The notes beneath the pieces were generated by a model that worked only from the letters and a program-made list of their open reading frames with translations, did not search any database and was not told the DNA's origin. Both the position numbers and the translations under genes were made by a program. Below, piece by piece: positions 41,992-53,665 of a stretch of 64,000 nucleotides of DNA (the first letter of the stretch is position 1; every line of letters starts with the position of its first letter). The stretch comes from Pomphorhynchus laevis (lineage: Eukaryota; Acanthocephala; Palaeacanthocephala; Echinorhynchida; Pomphorhynchidae), in the NCBI GenBank assembly GCA_012934845.2, contig WNNJ02000687.1, positions 62,001-126,000 of the forward strand, read 5' to 3'.

Positions 41992-44900
41992 ATGTCGGGT
42001 ATTTCTCGTCACAACGATTGTAAACCAGGCTGCAAAGTATATATTGGTAATCTCACACGAGGTGCTTCAAAAGACGAACTAGAGAAGGCGTTTAGTTATT
42101 ACGGAAATGTAAATCACATTTTTGTCGCCCGAAATCCTCCCGGATTTGCGTTTGTTGAATTTGAAGATCCTAGAGACGCTCGCGATTCGGTTGAAGGTCT
42201 GGACGGGCGGTACGTAATTGTTATATTTTATTTAATTGCTGTGTTTTTATTTGCTGCGTATATATCTAATATTTCTGATATTTCAACTTTTAGATTTCTA
42301 TTAACCAGAAATTTCCATTCATCTCTAGGCATCAAAGTAAAGCGTATAATTCTAAGTAATCGAACAGGATATAGTTAAATGATTTTATAATTTTTAATAT
42401 TTTATAATTTTAACAAATAATTTAATATAATTATAACACGAAATTTAACGTATTATATTTAATATAATTTTAAGATATAATTTAATATAATTTTAACATA
42501 TATATTATAATATATTATAATTTTATATAATTTTAAATATGATAATTTTATGAGAAACCATTTAAACTTAATATTTGTATCACCTGAAAGCAATAATTTT
42601 AATTTCCCTATAGTGACCATTTTTAATTTGTCAGGTTATCCCAGCAGTTAAATCATTATTACATAAACTTTAATGCTATAAATATATTGTTCACTCATGT
42701 TTTATTCGTTCAATTTGTATTACATAATATAATTTTATGATTATTAAATATAATACTTTGTTTATTTATATTTTGTACATTTGTTCCCACACTACATCTG
42801 TCATTTTTGAAAGTAAGATCTACAAACTGTAATTTCATCCTTAATCCTTTGAAAAATCTAATTAGAAATCTAATAAAAAATCTATTAAGTATATACTGTC
42901 CAATTTTTAATTTAGCGAACTTTTTGAAGATTCGATTTTAAAATATTTAGCATAATATATTTGTAAAGTGTAAATTTTTAAAATATTATAATATAATGTA
43001 ATATCTAATATAATAATATATTATATTTATTATATTATATCGATAATATATTCTTATATTATAATAATGTATAATCATATAATGTAATGTTTTTTATTGT
43101 TTTTAATCTCTATCTATTTGAAAAAACATAATACAATACGCTACGGACACCGAGTTATAAGCATACCATTTCGTATTTAAAGTTATCTTTTTTCCAGACA
43201 ATTTAAACTTGTTTTATCAATTTCTTTTAGCATTGTGTGTGATACACGCTTGCGCGTAGAGCTTGCACATGGGCGAGGACGCAGCAAACACTATAATGGA
43301 CGACATGGATCTCCAGGATCATCGTTTGGTCGACAGCGACGCTTAGACAGGTAAGTGTTTGCTCTTTCTAAATTTTTATGAGGTTGTTTACACTTTTGAA
43401 TTAATTTAAAATGTTGATTTTAATTTGCACGCATTTTTCAGTGCCGTCATAACTTTCGTCGGCGCCGTCGTCACTTCATCATCGTAACTTCATCATCGTC
43501 ATGATACTTACGACAACCTTTGTGTGTTTGACATTTTGCGAAGTCGCAGTGCTCAATGTTGCAATCCTTATCATCTTCACCAGATACTAATCTGGATGCT
43601 TATATAAATAATTTATTAGGCCATTCGATACGAAATATTTTACGTCATCTTTATTCGTCGTCATCTGCTCAACTGCGCGCATCCGCACAACTGCTTGTCT
43701 ACTCTACTACCTATAATATCTGTACTTGTTCGTCGGTGACATGACCACCAATTTAGGTTTTTGTTTTTGCACAAATATCAGATCCCATTTTGATGTTAGT
43801 CAAAACGGGACATGCAAAATCGCCCAATATTCATTTTTAAAGTTCTTCTTAGATCTCCGTCATCAAGATCACCTTCACCTTCTGGACGAAAGATATACAA
43901 CAACAGAACAGCAAGATCTAGATCTCATTCATTCGGACGCTCACGCAGAAGATCGTAAGTTTTTTCGATTTATTTATACTTGATTTTTATGATTTTCCAT
44001 CATTTTCTTAACAAAGTAACTTTATAAAGTATGTAATCAAATAATCATATCGTGTCTAAAACTGACTTGTCCAATTCTCAAGATACTAATTGTGTTCTTC
44101 AACATTCATCTGTCTATCATTATCACATATTGATATTCGATCGAATCAAACGAATAAAAAATAACATAAACTTTAGCAATAAATGTAAAATAATATTTGT
44201 GAAAATATTGTCCAAATATAAATTTCGTAAAAGGAATATATCCAACAAAGCGCCTTTGAAGTAACCTTTTAGTCAACGGTTACTATTTGCATTCAGCAGT
44301 TAAAAGTATTTCAAACTGATGAGTCAAATTGAACAAAACAGACTTTTACAGTTATGGTTATAAATAATTTAAATTCTTTTACAGCTTCTGCAACCAGCGT
44401 TTGATGTTAGTGATGCCATCAAATTGGTTACAGTAGTGAAAAATATTTAATTCAATTCGATTAACAGTAGTAACTATCTATCTATATTAAATAATTAATT
44501 TCTAAATAAAAAAGTTTATTTAGGTCTACACGTTCGGTTGTTCGGCTGAACAACCGAACGTATGGACCGCTCCAAGAAGCGCTTCTGAATCCACTATTTT
44601 CGTCAAATTTAGTACTAATAAATTAGAATAACAAATGTTGTAAATTACACTAAAATGAATGTTGGTTCGAGGAATAGAACCAACATTGTGAACCAACGCA
44701 ATGTTGAAGGAATTATCATTTACCAGTTTTCGTTAGTTTCGTATGTTTTCGTGAGGATAAAAGTAATCTGGAATTTTTTGCTATTGCTATTTGAATCGAA
44801 ATTCGTTATCTTATTTGTATAGTGCTGTGCGATAACGCAATCAACAGACAATCACACAATATTTAGCCATTTTTGTCTTACCGAGTGATTTTGAATACGA

Positions 44901-47082
44901 GAATGTGCAATTTTTATTATATTTTATCATTTTGAGTGTAACTGCAAATTTACGTAATAAATGCAAAACAAAACGAATTTTAAGCTCATTTTTAAATGGA
45001 CTTTATTCAATTCAATCTTTTACAGTTTGTAAATTTTAACATACACTCATGATGATATGTTATAGAAGAAAATTTTTACAATTTTCTTTTATTACTTATT
45101 CTACAAAGTAACTTTAATTAATTGAATAATATTTAAAAATATAGATAATTTAATATAAATATCAAATAATGATTCCTACAAAGTTTACATCGACCCTGGT
45201 GGTATTAGTTATTTATTAGTAATAAACGTTTTTTAATTTCATAAGTACAACCACATATTTACGGATGTTGGTGTATTTAAGTTTGATGATATTTATGATC
45301 GTTTGTTTGATGTTTTATTTAATTTAAATTATACCTTTTAATTTCTTATCGCTACTCAAATACAATATATTCAACTATAATTGAATATTATATAATTGAT
45401 AATATTAATATTAATTGATATTATATAATTGTTAATATAATGTTATATAATATTATATATTATATAAATATAATATTATTATATTTTTGATATTAACATT
45501 AATTGCAATATAATATTAATTGATAATAATATTATTATAATAATATTATATGATAATATAGTATTAAATATAATACTGTAATAATACTATATTATTTTAA
45601 ACTTTTAAGATATTTTTTCAAAATACAATTACTTTAGTTTTTCATTAATATACGATTATTATTATTTTTCTTGTGAGCGACATCCATTTGACGCACAATA
45701 GACAAAAAATTTAGCTGTCGACTTTAAATAAATATAGGAATTTAATATTTTAATTGTCGAGATTTTTAAAATTAAATTTTGCACTATTTTTATAAAATAA
45801 TTACACGATTGTTATAAAATAATTTCTTATTTAAAGTAATTTTTATAAAATAATAATACTTATAAGTTTTTATAAAATTATTTTTACAAAAAAAATCAAT
45901 TATCATATGAAAAACTAAATTAATTGTATTTTGCAAAATCAATAACTATTTATTAATTAAATAATTATTGATAATTATTTAATAATTATCAATAATATAC
46001 CGTATTGATTAATAATTTAATACGATAATTTGCCGTATTGATTAATTTTAATCAATTAATTAAATGAATTGAAATTTGAAATTCTTATGTAGCCGCTGGA
46101 AAATTGTTCTATTAGTGAAATAAAAATAAAATAGTGTTTATTGATTTTGCTCTAAAATTCCAATATATAAATTGTATTAAATCTTGCACAATTATTTATC
46201 TTTATTTTTAATTTATAAATAATATAAAATACGTAGACTCATTTAGATGATCTGATTTCTTAGAAGTAAACACTTTAAAATAATATCATTGAATAAAAAA
46301 TGATATTATACGGGACAAAAGTTTTATACTAAAATACAAGAATACAATAATTTAAGCATTCATAATATATTTTTTGTACATGTGATATAAAAATGCGTAT
46401 ATAACTGATAGTATAGCAGTTCCTTAAATTAATTAATTTCTTATTCGATCGAATACATCGTATATTATTTTTTAATCAATTCATAAAAATTGATTTTTAT
46501 TTTAAATTTTTATTACAAATTATATTTTTATTACAATTTTTTATTTTAAAATTTCTATCGTTATATAATTATAAATTATATAGCATCATATATAATTATT
46601 TATTATTTATAATTCTTTATCTTTATTTTAAATAGTTGATAATGATACATTATTGATAAATATTTATTGGAACTGGATCAAAGAAAAGATGAAAATGTAA
46701 GCAAATTTTCCTCATTTATTTTGATCCAGTTCAATTAATTCTTTATTTATCTTTATATTTAATTTATCGCATAAAATAAGTAGACTCAGTTAGCTGATAT
46801 GATAAAAAGTAAACATGAAATTTAACTCTATAATATGCTTATTCCTTTTGATCAAATATGTATTTAAATCAAACAGGTTGAATTGAGCCTAACGTATGAA
46901 AATATTAACACTACATTGTTGTATTGCTAAACATCATAATCCTTAAGTTTAAGTGCCAAAATTGATATTAATTATAAAATCAATTGCAATTGATTGTAAT
47001 TAACATTTTTCTACTAAAATTCTGTTTTGCTGTCTTTAGCATGACTCCACCAGATTATCATCACTATCCCGGACGTCGATAG
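41992..47082 (+). CDS. SRSF3-like SR splicing factor, four coding exons
   Basis: CDS join 41992-42209, 43231-43350, 43853-43954, 47040-47082. Every internal junction is GT...AG and phase 2. Exon 1 carries RNP2 (CKVYIGNL) and RNP1 (GFAFVEFED) of an RRM, with ARNPPGFAF as in SRSF3/Rbp1. Exon 2 completes the RRM ([13 protein letters not shown]). Exon 3 encodes an RS domain ([27 protein letters not shown]). Exon 4 is short ([14 protein letters not shown] then TAG). No zinc knuckle follows the RRM, which favours SRSF3 over SRSF7. It would bind pyrimidine-rich RNA and guide splice-site choice and mRNA export. Total about 160 aa, as usual. The last exon is least certain: acceptors at 44351 or 44385 would give other short tails. 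Confidence 0.82.
42210..43230 (+). other. Intron 1 of the SR gene
   Basis: Donor GTACGT, acceptor TTTCTTTTAG. AT-rich, with A/T-only stretches at 42380-42560 and 42980-43090. No ORF or repeat of interest. Confidence 0.75.
43351..43852 (+). other. Intron 2 of the SR gene, containing a possible regulated exon
   Basis: Donor GTAAGT, acceptor TTCTTCTTAG. Inside, a second good acceptor (ATTTTTCAG, ends 43441) opens a segment rich in CATC/CGTC words. See the next entry. Confidence 0.75.
43442..43735 (+). other. Candidate alternative (poison or cassette) exon in intron 2
   Basis: After the acceptor at 43441 the phase-2 frame continues [14 protein letters not shown] and reaches TAA at 43484-43486. 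A donor-like GTAACT at 43484 would instead give a 42-nt in-frame cassette. A longer form could end near 43735 (GTCG/GTGACA, a weak donor). The segment has many CATC, CTTC and CGTC words, close to the CNUC-like sites bound by SRSF3. Vertebrate SRSF3 and SRSF7 carry a stop-containing exon at the equivalent place for negative autoregulation. Function here is inference. Confidence 0.4.
44522..44567. repeat. Hairpin: 14-bp perfect stem, 4-nt loop
   Basis: ACGTTCGGTTGTTC at 44530-44543 and its complement GAACAACCGAACGT at 44548-44561 around GGCT. Pairing extends outward imperfectly to GGTC...GACC. About 90 nt downstream GAATGTTGGTTC and GAACCAACATTG form a second, smaller hairpin (about 44655-44686). 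Confidence 0.85.
46629..46700. repeat. Copy 1 of a dispersed repeat ('GGATCAAAGAAA' family)
   Basis: Contains AAATAGTTGATAATGAT, then CATTATTGATAAA and TTATTGGAACTGGATC. It matches 53011-53082 and in part 53548-53600. Small dispersed family, type unknown. Confidence 0.7.
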
Positions 47083-47345
47083 TTCTTGGTGAAAGTCATA
47101 CATTGGTTATCAGAAATCAATTGTAGACTTGATTGTGGTGGGAAACATAAAACATCATTGTCATATAAGCTCGTGTTAATTTTTGTCATATAGTCTTCGT
47201 TATTTTATTTAAATATTTTTATTAAGCAATTTTTGTTTTAAAAATTCTTAACTTCTTGAGCGGTCATTTATACCTTGACTTCTTGAGCGATCATTTACTC
47301 ATCGCTGTACGTATTGAAAATAAACGTTTTTATTAAAGTATTATT
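47083..47345 (+). other. Likely 3' UTR of the SR gene with AATAAA
   Basis: After the TAG at 47080-47082 the sequence has a two-copy repeat (ACTTCTTGAGCG...TCATTTA at about 47249 and 47278) and an AATAAA at 47319-47324 that would serve as poly(A) signal. Confidence 0.55.
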
Positions 47346-47582
47346 ACGTTAACATAATAGTCTTTTATTATATCGTAATATACTATTGCTAGATCGAGAA
47401 ATAGGGGTCGAAACCCTTTTAAATTTAAATAATTTTTTTTCGTAATATAAATATAAATTACATGACTTTTTTATAGAATCTTATATTTTAATATATTATA
47501 TAAAAGAATTTATTATAAAAGTTTATATAATTATTATTATTTATTTATTATTTATTTATTATTATTTATTTATTATTTTTAC
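47346..47582. other. AT-rich spacer with TTATTTATTA microsatellite
   Basis: Simple sequence (about 47520-47580) directly before the 5' end of a family A LINE. Confidence 0.6.
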
Positions 47583-49361
47583 CTACCCCTTGTAACATAA
47601 ATCCTGATGAATTTTCTTCTTATCTACAATCTAAGCTATCTGATTTACTTTCTCTTCTACTCAAATGTCCCTTGTATCCTCTCTCTTCTTTGAATACTTA
47701 CATCCCTAAGCTATCCCACCTTCCCGTTTCGTCTGATGAAGTTTCTTCGGTTCTGCTGTCATTACCTAATAAAACTTCTCCTTCTGACCCAATTCCAACT
47801 CACTTGCTTAAAAATATCTGCTCCACTATCTCACCCTTCCTAACCACATTGTTCAACTCGTCCATCCGTAGCCGTACATTTCCTTCCATCTGGAAATGCG
47901 CCACTGTTCGTCCTCTCATCAAAAAGCAATCTCTCGACTCCTCACTACCATCTTCGTACCGTCCTATCTCACTTCTCCCAACACTCTCCAAACTGCTTGA
48001 GAGTCTTGTTCTCAATCAAATCAATGCATATCTATTTTCATTCAACTTGTTTCCTCCCTTCCAAGCTGCTTTTCGCTCTAATCACTCTACTGAAATTGCA
48101 TGTCTTAAAGTTTATAACGACTTACTCATCTCGCGCGATCAAAAATGATGTAGTGTCATAGTTTCTCTTGATCTCTAATCTGCTTTTGACATCGTCGATC
48201 ACTCGATTCTTCATTATCGTCTTCGTCATGATTATGGCTTCTCTTTACCCACTGTATCATGGTTTTCTTCATATCTATCAAACCGTACATTTCGCGTCTA
48301 TTCTAACTCTTCTCTCTACCATCCTTCGTCCATTCCGTCCGGTGTTCCACAAGGCTCCGTATTAGGCCCTTTGCTTTTCTCTCTTCTCGATGATTTGTCT
48401 TCTATTTCTCATACATTTAACTTCTATGTTATCAATATGCTAACGACATTCTTATCTATGATCATGCACCTGCTTATCGTATTCATGATCTTAGTGTTTT
48501 TGCTTCCAACTGTCTTGCCTCTGTTTTCAATCATCCTTCTTCTTTTCGTCTTACTCTGAATCCTAATAAATCCAAAATAATGTTGATCCTTCCTCGACGC
48601 CCCGGCTTAGAACCTCCCTCCGTAGTATTAAATTCTACAATTCTTCGTATCGTTGACAATTTCGTTTACTTAGGCTTCCATTTCGACAACCGACTTTTAC
48701 TTAAACCTTTCGTTAGAGACAAAGTACGCTCATCTACCTTGACTCTCCGCAACCTCCTTCGAATTCGTAGATTGATCGTTTTTACATGTTGCATGACTCT
48801 CATATCTTTTGTCATTTCCTCGTAACTTGCTTACTGTCTTAACATATTTTCCAACTCACCTAAATCCACTCTTCTTCCACTACAACGCATCATCAACGCA
48901 GCCGTCCTTATTCTCCTCCGTCTTTGTCGTTTTGATCATACATCCCATCATCTTGCTTCTCGCGATTTGCTTACAATTTATTATCGTGTTCAAATTCGTC
49001 TTCTTATCGTTGCTTTCCGCCTTGTAACTTTTCATACCCCTTCATTTCTCAACTTTCCTTTTCTTGATAATTCTCGTCCTGTTTACTGTTCCTTGCGTTC
49101 CTGTAATTCCCTTCTTTTACATGTCCCAAACTACTCTACCTTTTTTAGACTCCGCTCCTTCCTTGTGGCTGCTCCTCTCTCGTGGAATCAGCTGCCCATT
49201 CATATACGCCAATCAACATCGATGCCGTGTTTCAAACGCCAAATCCTGTCTCATTTAAACAAATTAAAAAATTCATCTATATGACTTTTGCTGTTTTTTT
49301 TTATTTGGTGGACTTGTAAGCGTGCAGTTGGCACGCATTTGCCACTTAAAATAAATTATTA
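47583..49361 (+). mobile_element. Family A LINE copy, 5'-truncated, several breaks
   Basis: Starts at CTACCCCTTG, the same point as the copy at 28798. The frame 47672-48148 reads LSLPNKTSPSDPIPTHLL, SSYRPISLLPTLSKLLE and NLFPPFQAAFRSNHSTE. It stops at TGA 48146. Later frames carry motif B (GVPQGSV-type near 48330), a destroyed motif C, and C-terminal pieces 48580-48825 and 48967-49284 (RVQIRLLIVAFRLVTF). The 3' stem-loop GCGTGC/GCACGC is at about 49320-49337. It is followed by the extension. Confidence 0.85.
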
Positions 49362-49844
49362 TTAACGTTAGGCACCCCTAACCTTTGATTAATGGATACA
49401 ATAAAGTTACAATCGGATGAACAATTACTAGGCACGATTACATTTACAAATAAGGAATTATATATAAAGGTAGACACCATCCCGACTTAACTTATTGGTG
49501 ATGCGGCACGGAGTAGACAAAAGCCTCTTTACTCACCTCTGCAGGTTTGGAACCGATCTAAAAGCTTGTATATATTCGGCGTCGCATTATTCTAAAATTT
49601 TTAATCATCAAATGATTTTCACCATTCGCTTTTTGATCCTTCAGTTCAATAAGTGTTGTTTGCTTTCGTTTATTTCATTAAAGATTTTTTAAATGGTCAT
49701 ATCAATTTCAACAACTATTTTATTTTTGGGCGAGTAAAAAGGAAAAACTAAACTAAAAAGTAGATGAGTATATTTAAACACACAAAAATAAAGATCTAAT
49801 AGAGAGAGCTAAAATTAACAAAAGCAAAACAGTAAAGATGCCGG
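49362..49844 (+). repeat. 3' extension of family A LINE (full version)
   Basis: Matches 25945-26427 without indel. It starts AACGTTAGGCACCCCTAA and ends GATGCCGG. The 65-codon frame inside (49495-49692) is the same as at 26078 and shows no family signature. Confidence 0.85.
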
Positions 49845-49905
49845 TATGATTTTTGCTGTCTTTTTTAGTTAGTGGACTTTTAAGCGTGCATTCGCTGTAT
49901 CGAAT
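49845..49905 (+). mobile_element. Short piece of family A 3' UTR
   Basis: TATGATTTTTGCTGTC, then TTAGTTAGTGGAC and TTAAGCGTGCA resemble the family A 3' UTR just before its stem-loop. The stem-loop is cut after the first arm. Confidence 0.6.
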
Positions 49906-50500
49906 TTAAAATTGAATTTGAATTTCTTCACAACAAAATTTATCATCGACAAAATATATAAATATTAGTACAATTTGAGAAACTTAGCATCGTAGACAAT
50001 AAAATCTTATATTATATTACTTTATAATAATATAATATATTAATATATTAAAGAATATATTAATATTTATTAATATTTATTTTATTTGATAAAATAATGG
50101 TAAATTTGTTGTTATGATGAAAAGTTATAACGAAATTACATGGAAACATTTCATATTCTTCAAATCTTTACAAGGAGGATGAATACAGCAGTTGACCACA
50201 TTTATACAATACTATACAGTACTTTGACGATATGAACTTGTATCATATAGCTGTCTTCCGCACATTGCACATATTCCCTTCTTGCTAGCGCAACCTATGA
50301 AAATAAAGAACAATAACTCTGGTAGTTACTAATCAAATAATAAATTAATTCGGGTTAGACTACGACTAATTTATCTTAGTTTTTAGTTAGTATTCGAAAT
50401 AGATTCGAAACATATTTAATATTAAATTATTATAAAATATTAAATAATTATTTTTAATTATTAATTAAAGCATTACATAATTATTAAATTCATTCATTTA
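49906..50500. other. AT-rich spacer
   Basis: A/T words up to about 50100. No ORF, repeat or RNA gene that I can support. Confidence 0.5.
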
Positions 50501-52090
50501 TTCATTCAAGATCCTTTATTTATCAAAAAACAAATAGCGGATATCTTCGCTATTTGTAACACTTTCATAGAGAAAATAAATAGCCAAAATAAGTTTGATA
50601 TTTGGAACGCGAACTACTTTGAAGACGCGAAGTTTATTTTCCACACGAATTTATGTAATCAAGAGCCCGAGAAAGCTATTTTTTAGATGTTCTGTCCTAC
50701 AACAAGCTGTTGCCCACTTGCGATTTGATCGTAGAGCAGCTGAGTATAATTGATTACTGGTGTGACATAAATAAGACTATTCAGTAAGCGTTTGAAGAAT
50801 GTTCGAGTTTGCCTTTTTTTGAAAATATTGACTAGAATTGCATCAAATGTAGGCAACTCGCATCCACATATTGATTGAGCTTTACTGTGAATTATCATAA
50901 GCATACTATGCTCTCTTTGGGACAATGTGCAAAAAGTTGGATAACCGTACGTAAGGATCGAGAGTATGCATGAATTGTAAAATAGAACTAATTGATCCTG
51001 GCAAGCTCCTAATCGTTTTAATTCACGTAGAAAATACATATGAGTTGCGCTTGTTTTCTTGACGTTACGAATATGCTTTCTCCAAGATAGGTTAGATTTA
51101 AATGTTAAACCTAAGATTTTCAACTCAGTTACTCTAGTCAGATCAAAATTAGGAAGTTCGTCTACAAGGATGGATGACTTTAACGAAAATAAAATTATTT
51201 TAGACTTGGCCATATTGAGACATAGTCAGTTTATATTACACAATTTGAGTAGATTTTCCACTTCGATTTCTACGACTTTGTTAGAATAATATTGAGAGCT
51301 TGCGATAGTAATGATCGTCAGATCATCTGCATACTTAATACATAAAGAACTAGAGCAGCTAGCTAAAAAATCGCTCATAAATAAAAAAAATAAGTAGTGG
51401 TGAGATAACACTGCCTTGTGGTACACCGCAGCTGTTTTTCCTCCATGAAGGTTTCAAACCTAAATGCTTTACATATTGTTGTCTATCATACAGGTATGAT
51501 GACAAAAACCTTAGATGCCAGTTTAGAAAACCGCAACTTTTTAACTTTTCTAACAGTAGAGGAAATCTAACAGAGTCAAATGCTTTACTGATATCAGCTT
51601 GAATTAATTGAACGATTGGGTATTTTCCTGAATCTAGATGATCTAGACAAAATTGATGAATACTAAGCTAAGCGTCACTTGTACTTTTGCCAGGCCGGAA
51701 GGCACATTGGTGGTTGTCAATAGCTTGAAGAAATATATTGGTAATTCTCCTTTTGAAAATAATTTCAAGCAATTTTGAAAGTGCAGGAATGAGCGTTATA
51801 GGTCTAAAGCTATGTTCTGATATATTCATGGAACCTTTTAAAACAAGAACAACTTCTGACAATTTTAAGCATTTTGCGATAACTCCATCCTTAAACATAA
51901 TATTAAAGAAGCGCGATAACGGTTCTGCAATCGATTCACTTAAAAACTACTTTAGAACCCACATAGGCGGTCCTAGACTGCAAGCTTTTGATGACGACAT
52001 TTTTAATAGGGTTTGACATACTTCATCAGTAGATGCTAAATCGTTATTATTTTGAAGGATATTGACGGTAAAGGAATTGTGTATGGCAGT
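50500..52090 (-). mobile_element. CR1/Jockey-like LINE (family D2), 5'-truncated
   Basis: Minus strand. 52020-51668 reads KMSSSKACSLGP and SFRPITLIPALSKLLE, then HQCAFRPGKSTSDA. 51426-51226 has KYADDLTIIT, with YADD intact. 51213-50683 has LNWR-type thumb residues (LKILGLTFKSNLSWRKH) and a tail (LFYNSCILSILTYGYP). The 3' UTR has a hairpin at 50530-50557 and ends in TGAATGAATAAATGAATG-like units. Frame breaks lie between the three pieces. Confidence 0.8.
50530..50557 (-). repeat. 3' UTR stem-loop of LINE D2
   Basis: ACAAATAGCG (50530-50539) pairs with CGCTATTTGT (50548-50557) over an 8-nt loop. It lies 20-30 nt from the microsatellite tail, where several LINE clades keep an RT-recognition hairpin. 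Confidence 0.7.
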
Positions 52091-52419
52091 TCATTATTTA
52101 AAGGGCACAATGACTCATTTATAACTTTTTAATTTTCGTTTTAAAAAAACAATATTTCCGAAGATAATGGCATCAAAATATTGCCTGTTTATAATAATAT
52201 TGATTTCTTGTTAGTTTCGAAAAAATACGTTCTTAATAATTTTGTTATATATAATTAAACAAAATAAATGATATAACATTTTTTAATTATTAAAAATTTT
52301 TAATATTATTTAATATTATTTTTTAATAAAATTTTCGTTATTATTTTAAAGGATATTGACGGTAAAGGAATTGTGAATGGCAGTTCATTATTTAAAGGGC
52401 ACAATGACTCATTTATAAC
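52041..52419. repeat. 85-bp direct duplication, 294 bp apart
   Basis: TCGTTATTATTTTGAAGGAT... at 52041-52125 recurs at 52335-52419 with two or three substitutions. The intervening sequence is A/T-rich (TTTTTAATTATTAAAA-like). Confidence 0.88.
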
Positions 52420-53010
52420 GTCTAATGTTCTTTGAAGCTATGTTGTTGAGAGATGTGATAAGAGAGAATTAGATGAAGAACAGTTTAGAGAACCTACACC
52501 TTTTTAAAGTTGTAAACCGCGAGAACTACCTAATTTATTTTTCGCGTAATTGCGTTTTGCTTTAACAATTTCTATCGATAGTTTTTCAGAAACTCTATTG
52601 GATATATCCACGTTATTTTTATTATGATCTACTTGAATCTACTTTATTATGATAATAAATTAATAATGATTCACCTTGACAGTATTTTACTCCTGGTTGA
52701 TAAACTGAACATTTGCATAACTTGCATGATCGTTTGCTGTACGGAGAGGATCTAAAACAATATGGAACTTGGTATTTTTATATCGAATACAAAATAAAAA
52801 TTCTCATAAAATGTAGAAACAAGTGAAATTTGATTATATAATTAATCAATTAGAACTTTGATGTAAAGTTATGAATGATACCTAAAATTTTGGTAACTTA
52901 GCAGTTTATTGGCATGATACTTCGTTGGGCGAATGGCTAAACAATCAAAAATATAATTTAGCTTTTAAAATTAAAACATCGGATAATGTATTTTTTAAAT
53001 ACATCAATTA
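52420..53010. other. AT-rich spacer
   Basis: No gene or clear repeat seen. Confidence 0.45.
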
Positions 53011-53280
53011 TTTTAAATAGTTGATAATGATCCATTATTGATAAAGAATTATTGGAGATGGATCAAAGAAAGAAGGGAAATTTTATTGATATTTCGCTAA
53101 CCTCTGTTAGCATCTTCAGAAAATTGCAATTAAATCATCACATAATTGACAGATCTCTCCCAGTAAAATTTTACGACTCAGAGGGGGCTTATAAAACGAG
53201 TAGTAAAAGTATACTTTTGACAGATGTTGATGCCTTATCAGTTTACAACCTTATTCATTACTTTTAAGATACTTAATACA
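53011..53280. repeat. Copy 2 of the dispersed repeat, with a short open frame
   Basis: Contains the same words as 46629-46700, extended by about 200 bp. The open frame 53052-53267 (71 aa; DQRKKGNFIDISLTSV, then LLTDVDALSVYNLIHYF) is not like any family I know. A third copy (53548-53665) repeats only the first ~115 bp. Confidence 0.75.
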
Positions 53281-53547
53281 TCTCGGTATGACTCCTATAC
53301 TTTGTAAACATCTCAAAGAATTTGACTTAAAAACTAAATCGTATAACCCCCAATTGAATTTATCATCTGGACGCACTTAATACAATTGACTTGATTATAA
53401 TATCCATAAAAGACCATTGATCTGGATGGATTCATTGCATGGGTATACAAAAAAATAGTATATTCATCTAATTTAAATATTAAATAATAATAAAATTTAT
53501 TATTAATGATTGAATTGAAACCTTAAGTTTCATATGATAACTATAAT

Positions 53548-53665
53548 TTCAATAAATAATTATTGGAGCTGGATCAAAGAAAGAAGGGAAATTTTATTGA
53601 TATTTCGCTAACCTCTGTTAGCATCTTCAGAAAATTGCAATTAAAACATCACATAATGATTTATT
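53548..53665. repeat. Copy 3 of the dispersed repeat
   Basis: ATAATTATTGGAGCTGGATC... to AAACATCACATAATGAT matches 53038-53150 with few differences. Confidence 0.8.

Larger units (their letters stand above)
43955..47039 (+). other. Intron 3 of the SR gene
   Basis: Donor GTAAGT, acceptor TGTCTTTAG. Mostly AT-rich simple sequence (45380-45600 is nearly A/T only). It holds hairpins at 44522-44567 and 44655-44686, and a repeat shared with 53011 at 46629-46700. No coding element found. Confidence 0.6.

Noticed and set aside
44052-44264. 70-aa frame in intron 3 of the SR gene
   Set aside because: AT-rich codons, no motif, and no splice sites linking it to the gene.
49495-49692. 65-aa open frame identical at 26078 and 49495
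   Set aside because: The identity is explained by the surrounding 687-bp duplicated LINE extension. No domain or codon signal supports a gene.
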